Assembly (NCBI GenBank): GCA_002435325.1
Contig: DJMJ01000005.1
Span: 102,095-135,194 of the forward strand
DNA: 33,100 nucleotides
Reading direction: 5' to 3'
Origin: Nitrospira sp. UBA6493
Lineage (GTDB): Bacteria; Nitrospirota; Nitrospiria; Nitrospirales; Nitrospiraceae
The notes beneath the pieces are model-generated. The model was not told the DNA's origin. It made no database searches and worked only from the letters and a program-made list of their open reading frames with translations. The translations under genes and the position numbers were made by a program. Shown one piece after another: positions 1 through 7,942 of this stretch (position 1 is its first letter; each line of letters begins with the position of its first letter).

Positions 1-197
1 AATGTTATCGTATTATCTCAGCCATAGTACTGGCGATTCGATGCGACGTGTGGAAGCTCGGCGTGGAGAAGGGGTTACGTAGTTCTCGGGAATCCTTTTG
101 GCTTCTGTACAATCCGGCGAGGGGTGTATTACAACGTGAGAGTGATGAGGCGGTTGCAGTGCTCTTTTCAGGGATGAGGGGAAGAGGCAAGGGGATC

Positions 198-671
198 ATG
201 GACGTGGGTATGGGACGGAAATTTATGAAGCAGATGGTAGCATCGATCGGATCGTTTAGTAAAAAAAATCTCCGACAGCTGGGGTTCTGTCAGGACGAGT
301 CTTCGTTCCAGGCTACGGCATGGCAAGCGGGAGGCCCTTTGCGAGTAGAGCGCCGGCGGGAGGCGCGCAGTGCCAAGATCAGTTCCTGTACGTATGGGCT
401 GATGCGTTCTGTCGATCGGGATGGCGTGACTCTCGAAGAGGGGCAGGGGACGGCGGTGAATGAAAGTCCCTCCGGCTTGCGTTTGTTGCTGGGGATTGCG
501 CCTCACCCAGGACAGCTGTTGGAAGTGCAAACCAATCAATCGACATTCAGTTGCGGGCTCTATCTGGCCGAAGTCTGCTGGACGAAACCACTGCGCGAAG
601 ATGAGCAAGGGGCGCTCTACCTCGTCGGATGCCGTGTGAATTTTGGAGCCGCCCGCGTCGCCATGTTCTAG
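198..671 (+). CDS. PilZ domain protein
   Basis: This is probably a cytoplasmic c-di-GMP receptor or PilZ-type adaptor. With the chosen start it has 157 residues. The PilZ signature is visible as an Arg-rich RRREAR segment near residue 50, followed about 35 residues later by NESPSG, which fits the [D/N]xSxxG motif, and then by alternating beta strands. Both halves of the usual c-di-GMP site are therefore present, so binding is plausible. The start is uncertain: the frame is open back to position 48, but the ATG at 198 has a purine-rich AGGCAAGGGG stretch just upstream, and ATGs at 210, 225 and 234 are alternatives. The first 45 residues match nothing I recognise. What it controls cannot be told from the context. 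Confidence 0.7.
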   Translation: MDVGMGRKFMKQMVASIGSFSKKNLRQLGFCQDESSFQATAWQAGGPLRVERRREARSAKISSCTYGLMRSVDRDGVTLEEGQGTAVNESPSGLRLLLGIAPHPGQLLEVQTNQSTFSCGLYLAEVCWTKPLREDEQGALYLVGCRVNFGAARVAMF

Positions 672-728
672 CCTTCCATGTATTTGGCCGTGTCTCCCCG
701 CGCCCCTGCCTGGTAGGATGCAGGCACC

Positions 729-1964
729 ATGGCTGCATCTGTTTCCACCACCCCGCCGCGCCAGGCGGCGATCTACTTCATTCTGATCACAGTCGTGCTC
801 GACGTGCTTTCCTTCGGGATTATTATTCCCGTCCTGCCGAAACTCGTCGAAGAGTTTCTGGCCGGAGACACGGCGCAGGCTGCCCAGGTCTACGGCTTGA
901 TGGGCACGGCTTGGGCGCTCATGCAGTTCGTCTGTTCGCCCATCCAAGGGGCGCTATCGGATCGATTCGGGCGTAGGCCGGTCGTATTGCTGTCGAATCT
1001 TGGATTGGGGCTTGATTACATCTTCATGGCCCTCGCGCCCACTGTGACCTGGCTTTTCGTAGGCCGGATCATTTCAGGCGTGGCCTCCTCCAGCTTCAGC
1101 ACCGCGGGAGCCTATATCGCAGACGTCACGCCGCCGGAGAAGCGGGCGGCTGGATTTGGCATGATCGGCGCAGCGTTCGGCTTGGGCTTTGTGCTGGGTC
1201 CGGCTGTGGGAGGGATGCTCGGCGCCATTGATCCGCGCTTGCCCTTTTGGGGCGCAGCGGGGACAAGTCTCCTGAACGCCTGCTACGGCCTGTTCGTGCT
1301 GCCGGAGTCCCTTCCCCGGGAGAAACGAATGGCCTTTGCCTGGAAGCGAGCCAGCCCGATAGGTTCGCTGGTCTTGCTCCGCTCGCACCGCCAGCTGTTC
1401 AGTCTGGCGACCGTCGCGTTTCTCGGCTATCTCGCCCATGCCGTGCTGCCGAGCATGGCCGTGCTCTATGTCGGCTATCGGTATGGGTGGGGACCGTCGG
1501 CGGTCGGCTTCATGCTTGCCGGAGCCGGGATCAGCGCCATGCTGGTGCAGGGCGTGCTCATGCGGCCCATTACCGCTGCCGTCGGTGAAAGGCGCACGCT
1601 GTTGACGGGGCTGTTGTGCGGCGCCGTCGGATTTGTAGTGTATGGATTGGCGCCCACGGCCTGGATCTATTGCGTGGGCATTCCGATCATGGCGTGCTGG
1701 GGGCTGGCCGGTCCGGCCACCCAAGCGCTGATGACGCGGCGTGTTAGCGCGTCCGAGCAGGGCCAGTTGCAAGGGGCCATCGCGGGCCTTGCCGGTATCG
1801 CCGGGCTTATCGGTCCCGGTCTGTTCACGCAGACGTTCGCCGTCTTCATCAGACGCGAGTCTGTCCTCGGCGTTTCCGTGCATCTTCCCGGTGCGCCTTT
1901 TCTTCTGGCCTCGCTTCTCTTACTGTTGGCGATGGCGTTGGCCTGGCGGGCCACCGCCCGGTAA
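729..1964 (+). CDS. MFS transporter, Tet/TCR-like drug or metabolite antiporter
   Basis: An inner-membrane major facilitator of 411 residues with about 12 hydrophobic segments. The N-terminal DVLSFGIIIPVLPKLVEEF and the loop GALSDRFGRRPVVLL (motif A between helices 2 and 3) are typical of the TetA/Bcr group of proton antiporters. A further family block, with AYIADVTPPEKRAAGFGMIGAAFGLGF around helices 4-5, is also present. The substrate cannot be read from sequence; resistance to tetracycline should not be assumed, since most environmental members of this group are uncharacterised. The ATG at 729 begins 57 bases after the PilZ stop and is followed by a short polar N-terminus and the first helix, so the start is reasonable. 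Confidence 0.88.
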   Translation: MAASVSTTPPRQAAIYFILITVVLDVLSFGIIIPVLPKLVEEFLAGDTAQAAQVYGLMGTAWALMQFVCSPIQGALSDRFGRRPVVLLSNLGLGLDYIFMALAPTVTWLFVGRIISGVASSSFSTAGAYIADVTPPEKRAAGFGMIGAAFGLGFVLGPAVGGMLGAIDPRLPFWGAAGTSLLNACYGLFVLPESLPREKRMAFAWKRASPIGSLVLLRSHRQLFSLATVAFLGYLAHAVLPSMAVLYVGYRYGWGPSAVGFMLAGAGISAMLVQGVLMRPITAAVGERRTLLTGLLCGAVGFVVYGLAPTAWIYCVGIPIMACWGLAGPATQALMTRRVSASEQGQLQGAIAGLAGIAGLIGPGLFTQTFAVFIRRESVLGVSVHLPGAPFLLASLLLLLAMALAWRATAR

Positions 1965-2155
1965 ATTCCCGTTTCCTCAAGTGCATTCCCTTCGATTTTC
2001 CAGTGGCGCTCCTTCGCATCCTGCGTAGCGGCATTGGCGTTATGGAGGCCTGTCTCTGTTTCCTCAGTGTGCACTGAAAGATGGGATTGACAGGAAAACC
2101 ACCGGCATCGTAGTGTGTAGGAATGCTAACTGTATAAGGGATGAAGGAGGCGCCA

Positions 2156-2410
2156 ATGGAGTCCGTCAAGGTGTTCGATACATGGGTAGAAGCGGGTGGT
2201 CGCATGCATCATTTCGATGTGATGACGCGCGACGAGGCGACGGCATTGAAGCTGGCGAACGAGCATATGGCCGCGATGGGGCTGGTGGCGGCGGTGGTGA
2301 CGACGCAGGAGTGCCAGTTTTGTCACCAGGAACCTTTGGCGTATTTCTCGGAGGCGCAGCAACGGATGTTTCGCGAGTCGGGCGGCTTCATTGTCACGCT
2401 ATCTGAATAG
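2156..2410 (+). CDS. DUF2024 family protein
   Basis: A small cytoplasmic protein of 84 residues. The pattern VFDTWV near the N-terminus, then MHHFDV, and a C-terminal TTQECQFCHQEP is characteristic of DUF2024 proteins, whose function is unknown. The CxxC-like pair ECQFCH could bind a metal. The start at 2156 is chosen because a near-perfect Shine-Dalgarno (AAGGAGG, 2144-2150) sits five bases upstream. The in-frame ATG at 2141 would bury that site inside the coding region. The gene stands alone between the transporter and glycosyltransferase genes. Confidence 0.8.
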   Translation: MESVKVFDTWVEAGGRMHHFDVMTRDEATALKLANEHMAAMGLVAAVVTTQECQFCHQEPLAYFSEAQQRMFRESGGFIVTLSE

Positions 2411-2470
2411 GGAACGCGGAATCGCGAGACGTCTGTGTCTTGACGCCGGCGCGTTCCCCCGGGGAGCGCG
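2410..2470 (+). other. Mutually exclusive inverted repeats after the DUF2024 gene
   Basis: GGGAACGCG (2410-2418) is perfectly complementary to CGCGTTCCC (2450-2458). The second arm can instead pair with GGGGAGCGCG at 2461-2470 with one wobble, so the two hairpins exclude each other. No T-run follows, so this is not a standard intrinsic terminator. It lies between the DUF2024 stop and the glycosyltransferase gene and could act in either mRNA. Confidence 0.4.
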
Positions 2471-2633
2471 TGGCGGCCCCGTTCGATGAACCTTCCTGGT
2501 CTTCCTCTGATCGCTGCTTCAGAATGTCGGTAGACGTTGCCGGGGTCTATTCCCGACAATCTTGACATTGGCCTCGAGCCCCTATTACAAAAACACCCCT
2601 TGTTCGCGTGTGTTCTCCACCAAGGACGCCTGT

Positions 2634-4010
2634 ATGGAGCCGATGAGTATGCCTGTGTCTGCGAAGCCGTCTGTGCTGGATCTCGTGCCGGACGACAATC
2701 CCACCTGGTGCAAGATCGATTTGCGGCTGGTGATCGCGATCGTGATGGTGTTCGGCGCCACGGCATCCACGATCGTGCGGTTCAGCCACGAATTGTTCGA
2801 TCCCTTGGCGGATTTGTTCTTGCTGCAAGGCTGGGCCGCCGTAGTCGCGCGGCCGAGTCTGCTCTGGTTTACCATGGGCATGGTGCTGCTGGTCATCCGG
2901 ACCCTGCTGTGGGTCCGGTACCGCCCGTATGCCGCGGCGGATTACGAGCAGGCGCCGCGGATGTCCGTCATCATTCCGGCCTATAACGAAGGCGCCCTGG
3001 TGCGTCAGGCGGTGGAGGCCTGCGTCCGTGCGGACTATCCTCGTGAGCGGCTCGAAATTATCGTAATCGACGACGGGAGCACAGACGACACCTGGCAGCA
3101 TATCGCGCAGGCGCGGGATGAATGGCCAAAGCGGGTGCAGGCGGTCCGGCTACCGGTGAACAAGGGCAAGCGCGGCGCGCTGGCCGCGGGGTTTGCCAAA
3201 GCGACCGGCGAGATCCTCGTGACCGTTGATTCCGATAGTGTCATCGAGCGCGGCGCGTTGCTGGCCATCGCCGGGCCTTTTCGAAATGAGCGGGTCGGGG
3301 CCGTGGCGGGGAAGGTCTGCGTGCTCAACCGGTTCCGGTCGCTGCTGCCGCGCATGCTCCATGTGCGGTTCGTGCTCTCCTTCGACTTCCTCCGTAGCGT
3401 CCAGTCAACCTATGGAACGGTGTATTGTTGTCCGGGGGCGCTCTCGGCCTATCGGGCCTCCGTCGTCAAGCCGTTGATTCCTGCCTGGCTGCAGCAACGA
3501 TTCTGGGGCGAAGCCTGTACGATTGGGGAGGATCGCGCGCTGACGAACGATGTCCTCGCGGCGGGCTACCAATCGGTCTATCAACGGTCGTCGGTCGTCC
3601 ATACGCTGGCGCCTGAGAGTTACCGCCAGCTCTGCAAGATGCTGCTGCGGTGGGATCGAAGTTACATCCGGGAAGAACTTCGGTTGTGGAAGATCATGTG
3701 GCGGTTGCCGCTGCCGGCTCTGCTGCTCACCCTGTTGGAAACCATCATCACGAATCTCCGGTATCCCGTCGCCTATAGTTCCCTGGCGCTCATGTTCTAT
3801 CTCTGCGTGCAGGATCCCTGGACGATCGTGCGCTTCGTGTTATCCATCGGGGTGGTCTCGCTGTTCTATACGCTGTATTTTTTCCATTCCGAGCGGTCCC
3901 GGGAATTTCTATTCGGCATCGCCTATGTATATTTCTACATCGTGAGTCTCGTCTGGATCTTCCCCTATGCGGTGGTCACCGTGCGGAATCGCGCGTGGAT
4001 GACCCGGTAG
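2634..4010 (+). CDS. Membrane family-2 glycosyltransferase (hyaluronan synthase/NodC-like)
   Basis: An inner-membrane processive-type GT2 enzyme that probably polymerises or transfers sugars for an extracellular polysaccharide. With the start at 2634 it has 458 residues. Two N-terminal helices precede a GT-A catalytic domain with MSVIIPAYNEG (from residue 110), DDGSTDD (from 146), the DSDS metal-binding motif (from 199) and GEDR with the general base (from 298). LLRWDRSYIRE near residue 337 corresponds to the QxxRW box, but Gln is replaced by Met. Three or four C-terminal helices follow. The overall order is that of HasA/NodC/PgaC enzymes. The frame is open to 2562, but that extension looks non-conserved; 2634, 2643 and 2649 are all possible starts. 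Donor and product cannot be told from sequence. Confidence 0.87.
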   Translation: MEPMSMPVSAKPSVLDLVPDDNPTWCKIDLRLVIAIVMVFGATASTIVRFSHELFDPLADLFLLQGWAAVVARPSLLWFTMGMVLLVIRTLLWVRYRPYAAADYEQAPRMSVIIPAYNEGALVRQAVEACVRADYPRERLEIIVIDDGSTDDTWQHIAQARDEWPKRVQAVRLPVNKGKRGALAAGFAKATGEILVTVDSDSVIERGALLAIAGPFRNERVGAVAGKVCVLNRFRSLLPRMLHVRFVLSFDFLRSVQSTYGTVYCCPGALSAYRASVVKPLIPAWLQQRFWGEACTIGEDRALTNDVLAAGYQSVYQRSSVVHTLAPESYRQLCKMLLRWDRSYIREELRLWKIMWRLPLPALLLTLLETIITNLRYPVAYSSLALMFYLCVQDPWTIVRFVLSIGVVSLFYTLYFFHSERSREFLFGIAYVYFYIVSLVWIFPYAVVTVRNRAWMTR

Positions 4011-4052
4011 CGCTGGCAGACCGTTTCAGCATCCTGTTAGAATCGCACCGCT

Positions 4053-4787
4053 ATGGCGATCCAGACATACCAGGCGCAGGTTGAGGCGATTCGGCCGCTT
4101 ACCCATGACGTGCGCGAATTAGATCTGCGTTTGGTCGCGCCGGAGGCTATCGCGTTCAAGCCGGGCCAGTTCATTTCCTTCGAGATGCCGAATCCGCAGA
4201 TCGGCCGCCTCGTGACGCGGGCCTATTCCATCGCGTCGCCGCCCAGCCGAGAGGACGTTCTGACCCTGTTGTTCAATCGGGTGTCGGGCGGGCCGGGTTC
4301 CGGATTTTTATTCGATCTTAAGGTTGGGGATCCGGTCCATTTCAAAGGGCCGGCAGGGAGCTTTCATCTGCGTGATGATCCGGAGCGCGAGCTGCTCTTC
4401 ATCGCGACCGGCACCGGCATTGCGCCGATCCGGTCGATGATTCTGGCCAATGCCGAACGATCAGATCCCCGCCCCGCGACCCTCTTCTGGGGGCTGCGCA
4501 GCCAGCGGGATCTGTATTATCAGGACGATTGGACTGCGTTGAACAGGCGCTCGCCGAACTTCACCGCCGTCACCACCCTTTCCCGCCCTGAGCCGGGCTG
4601 GCCCGGCGAATCGGGCCGCGTCCTCCGGCTTCTCGACGAGCGGGTCGCCTCGGTCGAACACCTTGCCGTCTATGTCTGCGGGAACGGCGGCATGATTACC
4701 GATGTGATCGCTTCCCTTCAGTCGAAGGGGCTCTGTCCGATCTATCGCGAGAAGTGGTACGACGACAAAGGATCGGCGCAGGAATGA
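4053..4787 (+). CDS. Ferredoxin--NADP+ reductase-like flavoprotein
   Basis: A 244-residue cytoplasmic FAD/NAD(P)H oxidoreductase. The FAD-binding RAYSIAS motif (R56, Y58, S59) follows a beta barrel containing FKPGQF. The nucleotide-binding GTGIAP begins at residue 120, and CGNGGMI near 209 is the C-terminal NAD(P)-side motif. The length and order match bacterial ferredoxin-NADP reductases. No ferredoxin or plastocyanin-type 2Fe-2S domain is fused, and the last residues (EKWYDD and following) differ from the aromatic terminus of plant-type enzymes. The stop codon overlaps the start of the downstream sigma factor gene, which suggests translational coupling. The physiological partner is not evident here. 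Confidence 0.85.
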   Translation: MAIQTYQAQVEAIRPLTHDVRELDLRLVAPEAIAFKPGQFISFEMPNPQIGRLVTRAYSIASPPSREDVLTLLFNRVSGGPGSGFLFDLKVGDPVHFKGPAGSFHLRDDPERELLFIATGTGIAPIRSMILANAERSDPRPATLFWGLRSQRDLYYQDDWTALNRRSPNFTAVTTLSRPEPGWPGESGRVLRLLDERVASVEHLAVYVCGNGGMITDVIASLQSKGLCPIYREKWYDDKGSAQE

Positions 4788-5353
4788 CCGGGCCAGCGAA
4801 TCACGATATTGGATTGGACGACCTCACGCACCGCCTCCTCGAAGAGGGGTCGGCCTTTCGTGCCTTTCTGCGCAAGCGGCTGTCCGATGACGCGGTGGTC
4901 GAAGACCTGCTGCAGCAGAGTCTGATGAAGGCGGTCGAACGCGGCCATGAACTGAAGAACAGCGACAGTGCCGTCAGTTGGTTCTATCGCCTGTTGCGCA
5001 ATGCGGTGGTGGACTATTATCGGGCCCATGCCGCCGACCATCGAAAGATGGAAGGCCTGCTCCAGGAGATGGTCGCGTCGGGCGAAGAGCAGACCCCGGC
5101 GTTGGATGATATCAGGCCGGCCGTCTGTGCCTGTCTCGGCACCCTTTTACACCACATGCGGCCGGCCTATGCGGACCTTATCCGACGCATAGATCTGGAA
5201 GGGGAGTCGCCCGCGGCCGTGGCCAAGGACTTGAAAGTGACCGTCAATAATCTCACCGTCCGCCTTCATCGCGCGCGCCATGCCCTGCGGACAACCCTCG
5301 AACAAACTTGTGGAATCTGCACGAAGCACGGCTGCCTGAACTGCACCTGTTAA
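4784..5353 (+). CDS. ECF-type RNA polymerase sigma factor with cysteine-rich C-terminal tail
   Basis: A 189-residue sigma-70 family protein with sigma-2 and sigma-4 regions only. Region 2 is seen in VVEDLLQQSLMKAVERG and WFYRLLRNAVVDYYR. Region 4 is the helix-turn-helix around SPAAVAKDLKVTVNNLTVRLHRAR. The tail CGICTKHGCLNCTC carries five cysteines and one histidine. By analogy with CorE-type ECF factors, which sense metals directly through a Cys-rich tail, this may be a built-in metal or redox sensor; that role is inference. The ATG at 4784 overlaps the reductase stop as ATGA. No anti-sigma factor gene is adjacent, which fits direct sensing. The likely target is the promoter at 5359. Confidence 0.85.
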   Translation: MTGPANHDIGLDDLTHRLLEEGSAFRAFLRKRLSDDAVVEDLLQQSLMKAVERGHELKNSDSAVSWFYRLLRNAVVDYYRAHAADHRKMEGLLQEMVASGEEQTPALDDIRPAVCACLGTLLHHMRPAYADLIRRIDLEGESPAAVAKDLKVTVNNLTVRLHRARHALRTTLEQTCGICTKHGCLNCTC

Positions 5354-5358
5354 GCCAC

Positions 5359-5384
5359 TGTAATAATTCGCCCCCTCCTTCGTC
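5359..5384 (+). promoter_or_regulatory. Candidate ECF-sigma promoter for the DUF4396 gene
   Basis: TGTAAT (5359-5364) and CGTC (5381-5384) are separated by 16 bases, close to the common ECF promoter form TGTAAC-N16/17-CGTC. It lies six bases after the sigma factor stop and 45 bases before the DUF4396 start. A small inverted repeat, GGTGA/TCACC (5391-5395 and 5405-5409), lies in the predicted leader. Confidence 0.55.
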
Positions 5385-5428
5385 TGTAAAGGTGAGAGCA
5401 ACATTCACCACTCACAAGGAGGTCAATC

Positions 5429-6016
5429 ATGATCCAACATGGCGCAGTTAGCGCAACGCTGCCGGAACTCGAGGAGAGCGAGGCCTGCTGTTGCAAGCCC
5501 AAGGATTACGGGAGCCATGCCGAACATGCCGAGCAGCAGGCCCACCACGGCCATCACGGGGAGACGCACGGCACGGCGTCCCTCAACCGCACCGCCCTCA
5601 TGGCCACGCTGCATTGCTTAACCGGCTGCACTATCGGCGAAATTCTCGGGATGGTGATCGGGACGGCGCTGGGATGGACCAATTGGCCGACGGTGGCGCT
5701 CGCTGTGGCCCTGGCCTTCCTCTTCGGCTACGGGATGACGCTCTGGCCGTTGCGCCGGGCGGGCATGGCCTGGGGCACGGCCCTCGGACTTGCCTTCGCG
5801 TCCGACACTCTTTCCATGACAACGATGGAGCTTGTGGACAATGTGATTATGGTGGCCATCCCTGGAGCAATGGACGCCGGCTTGCCTAACCCCGTATTCT
5901 GGGGAAGCCTGATTGTGTCGCTCGTGCTCGCGGGAGCCGCAGCCTTTCCGGTGAACCGATGGTTGATCGCGCGAGGGAAAGGCCATGCGTTGGTGCATGT
6001 GCACCATTGCCATTGA
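5429..6016 (+). CDS. DUF4396 membrane protein with His/Cys-rich N-terminus
   Basis: A 195-residue integral membrane protein. The block LHCLTGCTIGEILGMVIGTALGW is typical of DUF4396, and about four hydrophobic segments follow. The first 50 residues are cytosolic-like and rich in metal-ligand residues (ACCCK, then many His including HHGHHGETHG), and the protein ends in HVHHCH. Conserved acidic residues and methionines in SDTLSMTTMELVDN lie within a helix and could line a metal path. The function is unknown; metal transport or handling is inference. A strong Shine-Dalgarno (AAGGAGGTC) lies just upstream, and the ECF-like promoter at 5359 puts it under the neighbouring sigma factor. The next gene starts 28 bases after the stop. 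Confidence 0.85.
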   Translation: MIQHGAVSATLPELEESEACCCKPKDYGSHAEHAEQQAHHGHHGETHGTASLNRTALMATLHCLTGCTIGEILGMVIGTALGWTNWPTVALAVALAFLFGYGMTLWPLRRAGMAWGTALGLAFASDTLSMTTMELVDNVIMVAIPGAMDAGLPNPVFWGSLIVSLVLAGAAAFPVNRWLIARGKGHALVHVHHCH

Positions 6017-6044
6017 GCGACAAACTGACGATAGGGCAGAAGGT

Positions 6045-6992
6045 ATGAATTTTCACACTTCCATCCGGCTCGGGGCGATCGTGGCGTTGGCCTCGGTCGC
6101 CCTCGCGCTCGCCGCCTGCAGTCAGTTTGAGCCGCGCGACAAGCGGTTCTATTACCGGGCGCTGTGGAACTTCGCATTGCGCGAAGATCTGGCCGAACTT
6201 GACAGCGAGTTCAACGGGGTGGATTTCGGCCATTCCAATCTCTACGAAAATCTTCTCCTCACCGGCGGGAAGGATGTTCCGGCCATCGAAGACCGGGCGA
6301 GAAAAGAAACCCTCGCCTTCATTGCTACCAAGCCCAGGCTCAATCCGAACGAGGAGGCCATCGCGCCAACGTACATGAAGCTGGCCTGGCGCGCGCAGAA
6401 CACCTTCGACGAAGCGCATGCCCTGCATCGCGCGACCTATGACATCGTCGTGTCGGATGAGCCCGACAAGGATCGCGCGTTGCGGAGCGTGCTGGCCTAT
6501 TACCAGGAGAGCGCCTACGCCATCACGGCCAAGCGGCTGGATCATCGGCGGCTGGATCAGTTCCCCTATTCTAAAACCTTCCGCCAGCGGTTCCCGCTGT
6601 TCAACGCCACTATCTGGTCGTACCATTATCTGCAAGTCGCGGTGTACGATCCCTTGCAGGCCGCTCACGACCTTGACGCGAAGAAACAGGCGGTGCGGCC
6701 CATCCTCGCGACCTATCGCCGATACCTCGAACAACCGCCGGTCGACTGGACCTTCATGCCGCTGACGGCGGAATTGAGCCCCGTGTTCGCCGCGCAGTAC
6801 CCGGAGATCGCCAATATCTTCGACAATCTCCATATGCTGCACGACAACATCAGCGACATCCTGGCGAGCGAGTTGCTGACGACCTGGGAAGCAAAGCGGA
6901 CTGAGATCTATCGTCTGGTAAATACCTACTATTGGGCGAGCGCGGATGCGACCAATCCGATGATCGTGCAAGACCGGGAGCATCACCATTGA
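6045..6992 (+). CDS. Uncharacterised lipoprotein
   Basis: A 315-residue protein with a clear lipoprotein signal peptide: a charged start, a hydrophobic stretch and the lipobox LAAC ending near residue 25. The mature part is mostly helical, with many Tyr and Trp residues and no family I can name. The start at 6045 is preferred because the signal peptide begins there and GGGCAGAAGG lies just upstream; the open frame extends back into the DUF4396 gene. It ends in REHHH and overlaps or abuts the next gene, so the two are probably co-transcribed and may act together at the outer membrane. The inner- or outer-membrane location is undetermined; the residue after Cys is Ser, which favours the outer membrane. 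Confidence 0.75.
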   Translation: MNFHTSIRLGAIVALASVALALAACSQFEPRDKRFYYRALWNFALREDLAELDSEFNGVDFGHSNLYENLLLTGGKDVPAIEDRARKETLAFIATKPRLNPNEEAIAPTYMKLAWRAQNTFDEAHALHRATYDIVVSDEPDKDRALRSVLAYYQESAYAITAKRLDHRRLDQFPYSKTFRQRFPLFNATIWSYHYLQVAVYDPLQAAHDLDAKKQAVRPILATYRRYLEQPPVDWTFMPLTAELSPVFAAQYPEIANIFDNLHMLHDNISDILASELLTTWEAKRTEIYRLVNTYYWASADATNPMIVQDREHHH

Positions 6993-7774
6993 AACCAAGT
7001 ATGTGGAGGATTTTCAGTCTGATGCTCGCTCTGACACTGGCGCTGTTGCCTCTGCGGGGCTTTGCCTTAGATCACGATAACCTCGATCCGAACCGTCCCA
7101 TCGGAATGGAAGATGCCTATGCGATTCCGAAGGGGGAAATCGGGATGGAAGGGGGCGTGCGTTTCAACGACCGGCGGGAAGGCCGCACCCGCGTGACGTT
7201 TCAGCCTCAGATCATCTACGGCGCGTTCGACAACACGCAGATCGAAATTCAGGGGGATCTGTTGAGCGAGCCGAATACGCTTGTCGGTTCGGCGAAGTCG
7301 GGCGATCTGCACCTGGGTGTGCTGTACAACTTGAATACGGAGACAATCTACCTGCCGGCCTTTGCGGCCCGCGTCGAGGTGGATCTCCCTACGGGCGTGA
7401 ATTCGAAAGGCGTGGATACCCAGATGACCGGCATCCTCACCCGTTCATTCGGGCGGCTGCGCGCGCACCTCAACGCGGGCTATACCGTCCTCGGTTCGCC
7501 GCAGGGACAGGAGCGGCCCGGGGCCTATCGCGCGGTTGCGGCCCTGAGCTACCCGCTAGGCTATCCGTCAAGTTTCCGCGATACGCTAATTGCCAGTCTG
7601 TATACGAGGGAATCAGACCTGCGCGGTCAGCGCAATCACACCGGCATCGAGCTTGGCCTGCGGCATCAGCTGTCCTCGCGCATTGTGTTGGACGGCGGCC
7701 TCGGCACCGAATTCGTGGGGCCTGCAGACCGGGCGGCGCTTCTTGGAACGGTGGGCGTCTCGGTGGGATTTTGA
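6989..7774 (+). CDS. Putative outer-membrane beta-barrel protein
   Basis: About 260 residues with a signal peptide (helical LMLALTLALLPLRGFA, cleavage likely near ALD) and a mature part of alternating amphipathic strands ending in a C-terminal Phe (VGVSVGF), as in outer-membrane barrels. Segments such as IQGDLLSEPNTL and VEVDLPTGVNSKGVDTQM resemble the MetA/phenol-degradation transporter-like barrel families, but the assignment is tentative. Two starts are possible: TTG at 6989, which overlaps the upstream stop and has GGGAG at a good distance, or ATG at 7001. It directly follows the lipoprotein gene, so an outer-membrane pair is likely. Confidence 0.65.
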   Translation: MKPSMWRIFSLMLALTLALLPLRGFALDHDNLDPNRPIGMEDAYAIPKGEIGMEGGVRFNDRREGRTRVTFQPQIIYGAFDNTQIEIQGDLLSEPNTLVGSAKSGDLHLGVLYNLNTETIYLPAFAARVEVDLPTGVNSKGVDTQMTGILTRSFGRLRAHLNAGYTVLGSPQGQERPGAYRAVAALSYPLGYPSSFRDTLIASLYTRESDLRGQRNHTGIELGLRHQLSSRIVLDGGLGTEFVGPADRAALLGTVGVSVGF

Positions 7775-7942
7775 GCCAGTCCGGCGGAGTGAGGCTTTTG
7801 CCGGGAGCGTGGCGATCTCGAGGCAGAAACCGCACCGGCTCCTGTGCTAGCATGGACTTGTCGCCTTCAGATCGCCGGTCTGGCCGGACCCGGCAATGGA
7901 TATTCCGACAGGTCGCCCCATGACTTTTTTAAGGATGTCATC

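Noticed and set aside
168..947. A minus-strand open frame spanning the PilZ gene and the start of the MFS gene
   Set aside because: It covers an intergenic gap and two well-supported plus-strand genes and has no domain pattern.
5886..6998. A 370-codon minus-strand open frame opposite the lipoprotein gene
   Set aside because: The plus strand has a clear lipoprotein signal and ribosome site; the minus frame has neither.
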